The position numbers and the translations under genes were made by a program. A stretch of DNA of 11,298 nucleotides from contig CAZAJN010000011.1 in assembly GCA_964485555.1 (NCBI GenBank), positions 1 to 11,298 of the forward strand, in the 5' to 3' direction. Source of the stretch: GWC2-37-8 sp964485555 (GTDB taxonomy: Bacteria; Patescibacteriota; Minisyncoccia; Moranbacterales; GWC2-37-73). This document shows positions 6,337 through 11,298 of this stretch, in pieces; the first letter of the stretch is position 1; each line of letters opens with the position of its first letter. Under the pieces are notes generated by a model. The model had not been told where the DNA came from, ran no database searches, and saw only the letters and a program-made list of their open reading frames with translations.

Positions 6337-7668
6337 TTATTTAAATAGCAGTTTGTAATTCTTTGACCAATACAAGATTCCGGAATAATAATTGTTATTG
6401 AATGTTCCCAAATAATTTATCGATGCCTTTTTGATAGCAGAAGCGCTGTCTGATGTCGCTCCTGCACTTTTCAATTTGATTGCCATAGCCATCACGCCAT
6501 CAGTAAGATCCCATGGGTCAGGAGTCTTGTGACCAGTGTTGGCCGAGATCTTTGGAGAATATCCTCTCCAAACGTCAGACATGAACTGAGGGATTCCCAT
6601 TCCTCCACCTTGCCCGATATAGTTTTTCGGATTTGGTGTGCAAGAAACTTTCTTGTCCTTGCTGTAGCCAAGGTCATCAACCAGGTCATAAAACAATCCT
6701 TGTCTCTTATACAGCAAATCAATTGATGCCTGCCATTTCTTGTTTGTCTTCAGCAATCTCTTATAATTGGCAACTGCCACACTTTCAACTTCTTTGTACG
6801 TGCATTTTCCAGTGTTGGCGCCAAGATTTGTTTCCATCTTGAGAAATCCATATAGAACTCCTTGAGGAACGCCCGTCTTTCCGCTGGCAAATTCGACAGC
6901 TTCCCGAATGTCGCCTGCGTTATACGATTTTCCAGACAAAGCATTAAGATCGCCTTGGAGTTCCGCCAACTGCTTTTGCAGTTTTGAAATTGTTGCTTCC
7001 TTGCTTTCAATGTCTTCTTGCACGTCCGCCTGGACAGCTACCAATTCCTGCTTCTTATCAACCTTGTCGTCCAAAATCCCTTCATGTTCTTCCTTCACTT
7101 CAGCTAGTTGAGTTTTGTCTTGTTCAATCTTTTTTTTCGTCTCAGCTATTTCCGCAGAAACCTCACGCATCTTATCTTCAACTGTGAGCAAATGATCGGT
7201 ATCGGAAAATATATCAGCAAAGCTGCTATTTGTCATCACCACATTCAAAATAGGCTGGGCCTGATTATAATACGTTTCCTGCAAAAGACTTTTCAGCATG
7301 CTTTTTTGAAGATCCATTTTGTCAGTCATGCTTTTTATTTCAGCCTCTTTGCGAGAAATAGTTTTTTCCGTTTCTACTATGGTTGATTTGGTCTTGTTGA
7401 TTTCCTTGACCGTTGAAGCAACAGCGCCCTGGATTTGTCCAAGATTCTGCTCCAACAACTTTTTCGCCTTTTCTTCTTTTTGCAATTTCTTTTCCAAATC
7501 AGAAATTTCATCCTTAGTATTTTCCAAGACATCCTGATTTAGAACTTCATCAGCGGCCATGGCATATTGGAAGGTGCCGCGCCAAAAAGAGATCTGGGAA
7601 GCAACAAAAACAGGAACCGCCAGAACCAACATGACCACTAGAAATAGTTTTTTGCTATTGTTTTTCAT
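6337..7668 (-). CDS. Secreted coiled-coil (PcsB/CwlO-like) protein fused to an MltB-like lytic transglycosylase domain
   Basis: This 443-residue exported protein probably cleaves peptidoglycan. Residues 1-38 form a signal peptide or membrane anchor (hydrophobic LFLVVMLVLAVPVFVASQI). Residues 45-245 are a long coiled coil, broken near 132-170 by YYNQAQPILNVVMTNSSFAD and DTDHLLTVEDK, the pattern of the PcsB/CwlO coiled-coil domain that FtsEX controls in Gram-positives. Residues 252-443 resemble membrane-bound lytic transglycosylases (SLT_2/MltB): the probable catalytic Glu279 in FLKMETNLG, then GGGMGIPQFMSDVWRGY (354-370) and DPWDLTDGVMAMAIKL. Cys289 and Cys343 could form a disulfide outside the cell. 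PcsB/CwlO relatives usually carry CHAP, NlpC/P60 or M23 domains, so this pairing is less usual. It is first in the operon with metG and tatD. Its promoter predicts a leaderless mRNA. Confidence 0.85.
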   Translation of the reverse strand: MKNNSKKLFLVVMLVLAVPVFVASQISFWRGTFQYAMAADEVLNQDVLENTKDEISDLEKKLQKEEKAKKLLEQNLGQIQGAVASTVKEINKTKSTIVETEKTISRKEAEIKSMTDKMDLQKSMLKSLLQETYYNQAQPILNVVMTNSSFADIFSDTDHLLTVEDKMREVSAEIAETKKKIEQDKTQLAEVKEEHEGILDDKVDKKQELVAVQADVQEDIESKEATISKLQKQLAELQGDLNALSGKSYNAGDIREAVEFASGKTGVPQGVLYGFLKMETNLGANTGKCTYKEVESVAVANYKRLLKTNKKWQASIDLLYKRQGLFYDLVDDLGYSKDKKVSCTPNPKNYIGQGGGMGIPQFMSDVWRGYSPKISANTGHKTPDPWDLTDGVMAMAIKLKSAGATSDSASAIKKASINYLGTFNNNYYSGILYWSKNYKLLFK

Positions 7669-7674
7669 TACTGT

Positions 7675-7702
7675 ATTTTAGCACGAATTCCAAGCAAAGC
7701 AA
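7675..7702 (-). promoter_or_regulatory. Extended -10 promoter of the transglycosylase-metG-tatD operon
   Basis: On the minus strand TTGCTT (7702-7697), 16 bp, then TGCTAAAAT, an extended -10 (TGn plus TAAAAT at 7680-7675). Only six bases separate the box from ATG 7668, so transcription should begin at or very near the A of the start codon. Confidence 0.6.
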
Positions 7703-7723
7703 TCAATTTCAAATTGAAGCATG

Positions 7724-7761
7724 AAAAAAGCCGCGTCTCGCCAATTGGCGCAAACGCAGCT
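7724..7761 (-). terminator. Intrinsic terminator of the two-gene unknown operon
   Basis: Read on the minus strand, AGCTGCGT (7761-7754) pairs with ACGCGGCT (7736-7729, one G-U pair), and CGCC with GGCG around the loop AATT; a run of T follows (7729-7724). It lies 22 nt after the stop of the 113-residue gene. Confidence 0.85.
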
Positions 7762-7782
7762 GATTTGAAACATTTAAAACTA

Positions 7783-8124
7783 TCAATCCCAAGGGGCATT
7801 TTCCCAGATCAGATGTGCAAAATCATGTCTTTCAAGCCCCAGCTCTCTTGCAATTTCATGAAATCCGCAAGCAAATTCCAGAGCCTTTTCCCCCACAAAG
7901 TGAAAAGAAATATTTTTTTCAACTGCCCTGACTTGGACAATGATCCTGTTGGAATCAAGACCATAATCCAAAATCACTTTTCCCCCATCCACAACACACA
8001 ATTCCGTGATGTCGATGGATTTACGCCTTGGAATAGACAAGCCCAAGCCCTCATCTTGAAAGTTTGGAGTAAATCTACTTCCTGGTGCGATATAGATATT
8101 TCTTATTATCTTTCCCACTCCCAT
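7783..8124 (-). CDS. Unknown 113-residue protein, second gene of a two-gene operon
   Basis: I do not recognise this protein. The first two thirds look rich in beta strands (KIIRNIYIAPG, KVILDYGL, RIIVQVRAV, ISFHFVG). The rest looks helical and ends in a conserved-looking histidine and tryptophan cluster (FHEIARELGLERHDFAHLIWENAPWD). It has no signal peptide or membrane helix. The SD GGGAGG (8136-8131) overlaps the stop codon of the upstream gene and lies about six bases before the ATG, so translation is probably coupled. Together with the 116-residue gene and a shared promoter and terminator it forms a closed unit, and the two products may act together; that is inference. Confidence 0.8.
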   Translation of the reverse strand: MGVGKIIRNIYIAPGSRFTPNFQDEGLGLSIPRRKSIDITELCVVDGGKVILDYGLDSNRIIVQVRAVEKNISFHFVGEKALEFACGFHEIARELGLERHDFAHLIWENAPWD

Positions 8125-8135
8125 TTTGACCCTCC

Positions 8136-8486
8136 CTAAGACGAAAACTCGTCCTTGCTAAATAGATCATTCAAGGTCCTATACCTCTCAACATTTTCCG
8201 TTCCAAGGATGCCAAGAATCCACACAAGTTGATCCACGCAAAATTCAATAAGTCCGATGTCAGGCTTTGTTTTTTTCATTTCGTTCAAGATCTCAACAAA
8301 AATAGTAATGGCCGTGATTGCCTCTTCCGAGAGCTCTATTCCGTGCACATCCTGATACTCGTCAAGTTTCTCTATGGAGAGTTCTTCGCCAGCATAAAGA
8401 AAAACAAAAAGCAAAATCGACTCGTCAGGAAAATATTCATTGGGAAACAAAAAAGCCAAGAATTCTTCAAAATGTTTTTCATACAT
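8136..8486 (-). CDS. Unknown 116-residue acidic helical protein, first gene of a two-gene operon
   Basis: I do not recognise this protein. It is acidic and appears all helical (MYEKHFEEFLAFLFPNEYFP, EEAITAITIFVEILNEM, IGLIEFCVDQLVWILGILG), with no signal peptide. The start is decided by the signals. SD AGGAGG lies six bases before ATG 8486, and the promoter at 8550-8578 places the transcript start near 8543. The longer frame from TTG 8561 (141 residues) therefore begins upstream of the transcript and overlaps the -10 box. The stop codon lies inside the SD of the next gene. Such a tight, well-signalled pair of small proteins could be a regulatory or toxin-antitoxin-like module, but nothing in the sequence shows this. 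Confidence 0.82.
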   Translation of the reverse strand: MYEKHFEEFLAFLFPNEYFPDESILLFVFLYAGEELSIEKLDEYQDVHGIELSEEAITAITIFVEILNEMKKTKPDIGLIEFCVDQLVWILGILGTENVERYRTLNDLFSKDEFSS

Positions 8487-8549
8487 AGCGGCCTCCTGTA
8501 TTTGAGATATATTTTCAAGGTAGTTTGGAGTGTATTTATCCAATGTATA

Positions 8550-8578
8550 ATTATACTCCAAATCACCCCAAAAGTCAA
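8550..8578 (-). promoter_or_regulatory. Near-consensus sigma70 promoter of the unknown two-gene operon
   Basis: On the minus strand TTGACT (8578-8573), 17 bp, TATAAT (8555-8550). The bases GGAG directly before TATAAT are shared with the promoter at 1712-1740. Confidence 0.85.
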
Positions 8579-8628
8579 GCTGACTGACTCCGCTTCAGAG
8601 CACCAGCATTTCTTGGCCTAAACAAAAC

Positions 8629-8656
8629 AAAAACGGGACATCAATGTCCCGTTTTT
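8629..8656. terminator. Intrinsic terminator of rplY
   Basis: A 13-bp perfect inverted repeat: AAAAACGGGACAT (8629-8641) and its complement (8644-8656) around two bases. The core GGGACA/TGTCCC has T runs on both sides, so it can work in both directions. It lies 21 nt after the rplY stop. Confidence 0.92.
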
Positions 8657-8677
8657 GCAAAAGTATTTTTTACCTCT

Positions 8678-9337
8678 TTATTTCTTCTTTTCTTCAGCAA
8701 CTGGAGCTTCTTTCACCACTCCTGCAACCTTAGTCACATCTTCTTCCACTTTATTATCAAGTTCAGCCAAGGATTCCTCAGAGCGAGGAGCAGATACCAA
8801 AGCGATAACAGTTTCCAAGTCCATCAAAATTTCAACCTTATCTGAAATTTTCAAATCCTTCACAGTGATAACATCATCAAATGTTCCCAATGAAGAGATG
8901 TCGATTTCATATTTTTCTGGAAGATCAGCTGGAAGACATTTCACAGAGATTTCATCGATGTTTTTCACCAAGACTCCTCCAAGCGCTTTCACAGCAGCAC
9001 TTTCTCCAACGAATTCCAATGGAATTTCAGTTTCAACTTCTTCTTTCATGTTAACTTGGAAGAAATCAATATGAGTCACCTTTCCACTCATTGGCGCAAG
9101 CTGGATGTCATGAATCAAAACGTTGATTTTTTTCTTTTCGATTTCAAGTTCAATCAAAGCGCTTTCACCAGCTTTGGCATATACGCGCTTGAAATCAATA
9201 TAACTCACTGCCAAGTTCTGGGCAGCAATTTTGTTTCCATACATAACTGCAGGAATCATGTCCATATTGCGAAGTTTTTTAGCTTTTTTCCCAACCAGTT
9301 CGCGAACATCAGCTTTCAATGTGATCAATTTGCTCAT
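8678..9337 (-). CDS. rplY: Ribosomal protein L25/CTC (5S rRNA-binding)
   Basis: This is the long (CTC/TL5) form of ribosomal protein bL25, which binds loop E of 5S rRNA in the central protuberance of the 50S subunit. The 219 residues comprise an N-terminal L25 barrel (about 1-91, with GKKAKKLRNMDMIPAVMYG and VTHIDFFQV), a CTC C-terminal domain (about 98-185, with VKALGGVLVKNIDEISVKCLP and ISSLGTFDDVITVKDL), and a charged low-complexity tail ending in KKK, common in this family. ATG 9337 has no SD; AGCTTTTT-type repeats lie just upstream. The gene stands alone with promoter (9551-9579) and terminator (8629-8656). Its leader of about 200 nt carries a hairpin resembling 5S loop E, suggesting feedback control by its own product. 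Confidence 0.96.
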   Translation of the reverse strand: MSKLITLKADVRELVGKKAKKLRNMDMIPAVMYGNKIAAQNLAVSYIDFKRVYAKAGESALIELEIEKKKINVLIHDIQLAPMSGKVTHIDFFQVNMKEEVETEIPLEFVGESAAVKALGGVLVKNIDEISVKCLPADLPEKYEIDISSLGTFDDVITVKDLKISDKVEILMDLETVIALVSAPRSEESLAELDNKVEEDVTKVAGVVKEAPVAEEKKK

Positions 9338-9344
9338 GGGGATA

Positions 9345-9383
9345 ACTTTTTAGCTTTTTAGCTTTTTAGCTTATTAGCTTACC
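9345..9383 (-). repeat. AGCTTTTT tandem repeat before rplY
   Basis: About five 8-bp units, of which AGCTTTTT at 9352-9359 and 9360-9367 are exact, lie immediately before the L25 start codon. In the mRNA they read as CUAAAAAG repeats, an open A-rich stretch where an SD would be expected. Confidence 0.7.
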
Positions 9384-9439
9384 GTCAGGCAGGCTTTAGC
9401 TTTAAAGATAATACTAAATATTCTTAAATTTATAAAAGT

Positions 9440-9512
9440 CTTGAAAATCGGATCATCGGGGTACTTGGCAGTAAATGGCGCTGACAAGCTTCCTACTCTC
9501 CATAATTTCAGG
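9440..9512 (-). promoter_or_regulatory. rplY leader hairpin with 5S rRNA loop E-like internal loop (candidate L25 autoregulatory element)
   Basis: Read 5'-3' on the minus strand, GG-AGAGUA-GG (9501-9492) faces CC-GAUGAU-CC (9459-9450): two G-C pairs on each side of a 6x6 loop. E. coli 5S loop E is GAGAGUA followed by GG, facing CC followed by GAUGGUA. Outer pairing: UGAAA (9510-9506) with UUUCA (9446-9442). Inner pairing: CUUG (9488-9485) with CAAG (9467-9464), then CAG (9483-9481) with CUG (9471-9469), loop of nine. The strand order is the reverse of that in 5S rRNA, so this is not a 5S fragment. L25/CTC is known to bind loop E; regulation here is inferred. Confidence 0.6.
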
Positions 9513-9550
9513 TTAAATTTCGCTTATTCGAGCGATTATTAACTCAGATT

Positions 9551-9579
9551 AGAATAGCAATATTAGGGCTTTTTGTCAA
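9551..9579 (-). promoter_or_regulatory. Sigma70-type promoter of rplY
   Basis: On the minus strand TTGACA (9579-9574), 17 bp, TATTCT (9556-9551). The transcript would start near 9544, giving a leader of about 207 nt that includes a small UCGCU/AGCGA hairpin and then the loop E-like hairpin. Confidence 0.8.
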
Positions 9580-9840
9580 TATGAACGCTCCCTGGTCGAC
9601 TTTTTGACTAAAGAAGGTGTTTCATTCATTTTTATAGTGCATTTTGTATTTCTGCATTCCACCCCGCGCAATATGAAGTATAACCTCTGGGTCATAAACT
9701 CCGGCGAAGCGCAAGTGATGCGCGTAAAGAAATTTTTGCGAGACGACCCGAGAGGCGCAGTAAAAATTTTAATTGGCTTTCAAAATCTTTGATTTTGTCC
9801 AGACAATATATACCCGGAGGCGTGAAGCGAAGAACGTCGC

Positions 9841-9878
9841 GCTTGCCACAGTATCTTCATCTGCGCGAAGCTTTCTTT
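9841..9878 (+). repeat. Hairpin related to the two AGTATCATC-loop terminators
   Basis: GCTTGC (9841-9846) pairs with GCGAAGC (9865-9871, one G bulged) around a loop containing ACAGTATCTTCATC, followed by TTTCTTT. Loop and layout resemble the terminators at 1994-2027 and 3884-3927, but no plus-strand gene precedes it. Confidence 0.5.
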
Positions 9879-9880
9879 GT

Positions 9881-9906
9881 AACTTTCTTTCGGGGGAAAG
9901 AAAGTT
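9881..9906. repeat. Perfect 11-bp inverted repeat with GGGG loop
   Basis: AACTTTCTTTC (9881-9891) and its exact complement (9896-9906) surround GGGG. Only a weak T-rich stretch follows (TTAATTTTA after the stem on the plus strand), so termination is doubtful. Confidence 0.6.
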
Positions 9907-9965
9907 AATTTTACTATACGTTAATAAAAAACATATAAATGAAATTTAATTCATAAATAAGGGCT

Positions 9966-10026
9966 CAGATTCTTCGACTGCGTTCATTCTCTCATGGTCG
10001 AATTCACTTCGCTCAGAATGACATTG
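9966..10026. repeat. Dispersed-repeat-like block (CATTCTGAGCG type)
   Basis: On the minus strand this reads GTCATTCTGAGCGAAGTGAA, continues through a middle section and ends TCGAAGAATCTGAG. TTCATTCT (9983-9990) and AGAATGA (10015-10021) form an inverted pair. From memory, phrases of the type CATTCTGAGCGAAG...GAATCT recur as intergenic repeats in many bacterial genomes; I cannot check copy number here. Confidence 0.5.
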
Positions 10027-10055
10027 TCTTTGAATTTTCCTGAAAAGCTAAAAAG

Positions 10056-11177
10056 CTAGTAAGATGAATATTCTTCCGCGTCCAGTTTTGTTTCTTTTCT
10101 GGAATTTATGCTGCTCAAAATCCCAATGCTCGCCATTGTCACAATCAAAGAACTTCCTCCATAACTAAGAAGTGGCAGTGGAATTCCAGTCACTGGCATG
10201 ATGCCGATGTTCATGCCGATGTTTTCCCAAACCTGCACGAAAAACATGATCATTATCCCAATGGTTACCAGAAAGCCGAAATTGTCGGGAGCATTTAGCG
10301 CAATGGCTCGCATACGATAGAACATTATACCGAAAAGTCCGACCACAAAAAGAGAACCTAAAAGCCCGAGTTCTTCTGCTATGGAAGCGAAAATAAAATC
10401 AGTATGTTTCTCTGGCAGGAAGTTCAGCTGTGACTGACTGCCGTGCCCTATTCCCTTGCCCACCATTCCGCCGGATCCGACAGCAATCATGGATTGGTTG
10501 ACATTGTAGCCAGCACCCTTAAGGTCCGCACTTCCGGGTTTGACGAAACTCATCACGCGATCTTTTTGATAGGGTTCCAGATGAAACCAGCCAGCCACAG
10601 AGATGACAACTGTGGCTACTAACATGATCAAAATCTTTTTAGCGCTAATTCCTGAAATAAGTGTCATCCCGATCCAGATCCCAACCAACACCATAGCGCT
10701 ACCGAAATCCGGTTGTCTGATCACCAACAAAATCATGATTCCACAAAGAATTATTGAGGCAACCAATCGACCTGTTTCGCCAAGCTCCATTTTTTTTTGA
10801 GAAATAAAACTGGAAAGAAATATTATCATGGAAAGTTTTGCAATTTCAACCGGTTGCACGTGAAAAGATCCGATTCCGATCCAACCAGCCGTTCCGCGCA
10901 CATTTTTTCCGAACATCAAAACAGCAGCAAGTATGAATAAGGTGATAAAATAGACTGTAGTGCTTTGGAATTTCAAGCTCTGATAATTTGTCAGTGCAAA
11001 AAAAAGCATGGCGCACATCCCAATCAGCGCAAAAATTAGTTGCCTCCAAAAAATGCTCAGACTTCCGTCAGCGGCAGAAGCCATTGAAATACTATAAAGA
11101 ACTGCCAGACCTATGCCTAGCAGCAAAAGAGCTGAAAACAGCAACACCCAATCAACTTTTAAAAACTTACTGAGCAT
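10056..11177 (-). CDS. rodA: RodA, SEDS-family peptidoglycan glycosyltransferase
   Basis: This is an integral membrane polymerase that extends glycan strands from lipid II during side-wall growth, normally paired with a class B PBP (PBP2). The 373 residues are of typical RodA length, with about ten membrane helices. Signature segments are GTAGWIGIG (95-103), QPVEIAKL (108-115), RQPDFGSAMV (154-163), GYNVNQSMIAVGSGG (223-237), FLPEKHTDFIFASIAEELG (253-271) with the catalytic Asp260, and the C-terminal NIGMNIGIMPVTGIPLPLLS, followed by YGGSSL. The HTDFIF and NIGMNIG signatures separate RodA from FtsW. ATG 11177 has no SD. No PBP2 gene lies inside the window; it could be upstream, past the right edge. 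Downstream there is no clear terminator, only AGCTTTTT-type repeats and the repeat-rich gap. Confidence 0.96.
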   Translation of the reverse strand: MLSKFLKVDWVLLFSALLLLGIGLAVLYSISMASAADGSLSIFWRQLIFALIGMCAMLFFALTNYQSLKFQSTTVYFITLFILAAVLMFGKNVRGTAGWIGIGSFHVQPVEIAKLSMIIFLSSFISQKKMELGETGRLVASIILCGIMILLVIRQPDFGSAMVLVGIWIGMTLISGISAKKILIMLVATVVISVAGWFHLEPYQKDRVMSFVKPGSADLKGAGYNVNQSMIAVGSGGMVGKGIGHGSQSQLNFLPEKHTDFIFASIAEELGLLGSLFVVGLFGIMFYRMRAIALNAPDNFGFLVTIGIMIMFFVQVWENIGMNIGIMPVTGIPLPLLSYGGSSLIVTMASIGILSSINSRKETKLDAEEYSSY

Positions 11178-11207
11178 AAAAATTTAATTTCAAATACCAA
11201 AATGAAT

Positions 11208-11232
11208 TACCCCGCAGCAAGCTGACGGGGTA
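11208..11232 (-). terminator. Hairpin upstream of rodA, possible terminator of the preceding gene
   Basis: TACCCCG (11208-11214) pairs with CGGGGTA (11226-11232), and inner CAGC with GCTG after a bulged A. On the minus strand AATTCATTTT follows, a weak U-tract. It lies 31 bases before the rodA ATG and 5 bases after a possible stop codon at 11240-11238. Confidence 0.5.
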
Positions 11233-11237
11233 TCCCC

Positions 11238-11297
11238 CTAAAACAACATTTGCTGCTGGATATGTAATTGTTTATAATCTTTTATTCCTTGGTTTTT
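11238..11297 (-). CDS. Possible 3' end of a gene upstream of rodA
   Basis: One minus-strand frame is open from the window edge to a TAG at 11240-11238 (KNQGIKDYKQLHIQQQMLF), and the hairpin at 11208-11232 follows at once. The position suits the tail of an upstream gene; in many genomes mrdA (PBP2) precedes rodA. Nineteen codons cannot prove it, and the residues are not diagnostic. Confidence 0.25.
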   Translation of the reverse strand, partial: KNQGIKDYKQLHIQQQMLF

Positions 11298-11298
11298 A

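Larger units (their letters stand above)
9580..10055. other. Noncoding, repeat-rich gap between rplY and rodA
   Basis: No credible gene is seen in these 476 bases. It holds several inverted repeats: AAATTTTT (9730-9737) with AAAAATTT (9762-9769) around a GC-rich loop; CAAAATC/GATTTTG (9781-9797); a T-rich-tailed hairpin at 9841-9878; and an 11-bp stem with a GGGG loop (9881-9906). A block at 9966-10026 resembles widely dispersed repeats. Its composition is patchy: GC-rich islands in AT-rich DNA, unlike the genes on either side. A 62-codon plus-strand frame (9604-9792) has no SD and no family look, and is probably repeat-derived. Confidence 0.7.

Noticed and set aside
8487..8561. Longer start (TTG 8561) for the first gene of the unknown two-gene operon.
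   Set aside because: It overlaps the -10 box and would precede the transcription start; ATG 8486 has a strong SD.
9453..9503. Sixteen-codon upstream reading frame in the rplY leader (MESRKLVSAIYCQVPR).
   Set aside because: No SD, and it lies entirely within the predicted hairpin; such a short frame is expected by chance.
9450..9510. Possible 5S rRNA gene or remnant, because GAGAGUAGG and a following CGCCA resemble the 3' part of 5S rRNA.
   Set aside because: The 5' part of 5S is absent, and the GAUGGUA-like strand comes after, not before, GAGAGUA. The order fits a leader mimic, not a 5S gene.
9604..9792. 62-codon plus-strand frame in the rodA-rplY gap.
   Set aside because: No SD or promoter, no recognisable family, and it overlaps hairpin-rich, repeat-like DNA.
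1..11298. Alternative genetic code with UGA as glycine.
   Set aside because: The antiporter gene ends at UGA exactly where its terminator follows, and no gene contains in-frame UGA.
1..11298. tRNA genes, CRISPR arrays, insertion sequences or phage genes.
   Set aside because: None seen: no cloverleaf-like blocks, no regularly spaced repeats of 25-40 bp, and no transposase or integrase motifs on either strand.

Overview
The window looks like a piece of a small, AT-rich bacterial genome of the Candidate Phyla Radiation (Patescibacteria). A Moranbacteria-like lineage is my best guess. The signs are compact single-gene or short operons, F-type ATPase genes in the usual order, divergent household proteins, many starts without a Shine-Dalgarno (SD) sequence, and intergenic spaces filled with short AT-rich tandem and inverted repeats. 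UGA is used as a stop and no in-frame UGA occurs in the genes, so the glycine-UGA code of Gracilibacteria/Absconditabacteria does not apply. The lineage call is inference.

Layout. Positions 1-1694 (minus strand) hold the start of the ATP synthase operon: an AtpZ/AtpI-type small membrane protein, then subunit a (atpB), then the first 52 codons of subunit c (atpE), which runs off the left edge. The two junctions are almost wholly filled by AT-rich hairpins and heptamer repeats. Divergently, on the plus strand, a perfect consensus promoter drives an unknown 68-residue protein with a perfect SD and its own terminator. A second promoter then drives a CPA-type cation/proton antiporter, ending in a bidirectional terminator.

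Positions 3974-7702 (minus) are one operon: a secreted coiled-coil protein fused to an MltB-like lytic transglycosylase domain, methionyl-tRNA synthetase (metG), and a TatD-family metal-dependent nuclease. Its promoter is an extended -10 type placed so that the mRNA should be leaderless. Positions 7724-8578 (minus) are a self-contained two-gene unit of unknown proteins with near-consensus promoter, strong SDs, a stop codon overlapping an SD, and a terminator.

Positions 8629-9579 (minus) are the gene for ribosomal protein L25/CTC with a promoter, a terminator and a leader of about 200 nt. The leader can fold into a hairpin whose internal loop closely matches loop E of 5S rRNA, the RNA site that L25/CTC binds. 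This is the most interesting observation here, because it suggests a feedback switch by target mimicry.

Positions 9580-10055 hold no credible gene, only hairpins and what look like dispersed repeats. Positions 10056-11177 (minus) encode RodA, the SEDS glycosyltransferase of the elongasome. Upstream of it is a hairpin that may terminate a gene lying beyond the right edge.

Taken together, the genes serve energy coupling and ion homeostasis (ATPase, antiporter), wall growth and remodelling (RodA, transglycosylase) and translation (MetG, L25).
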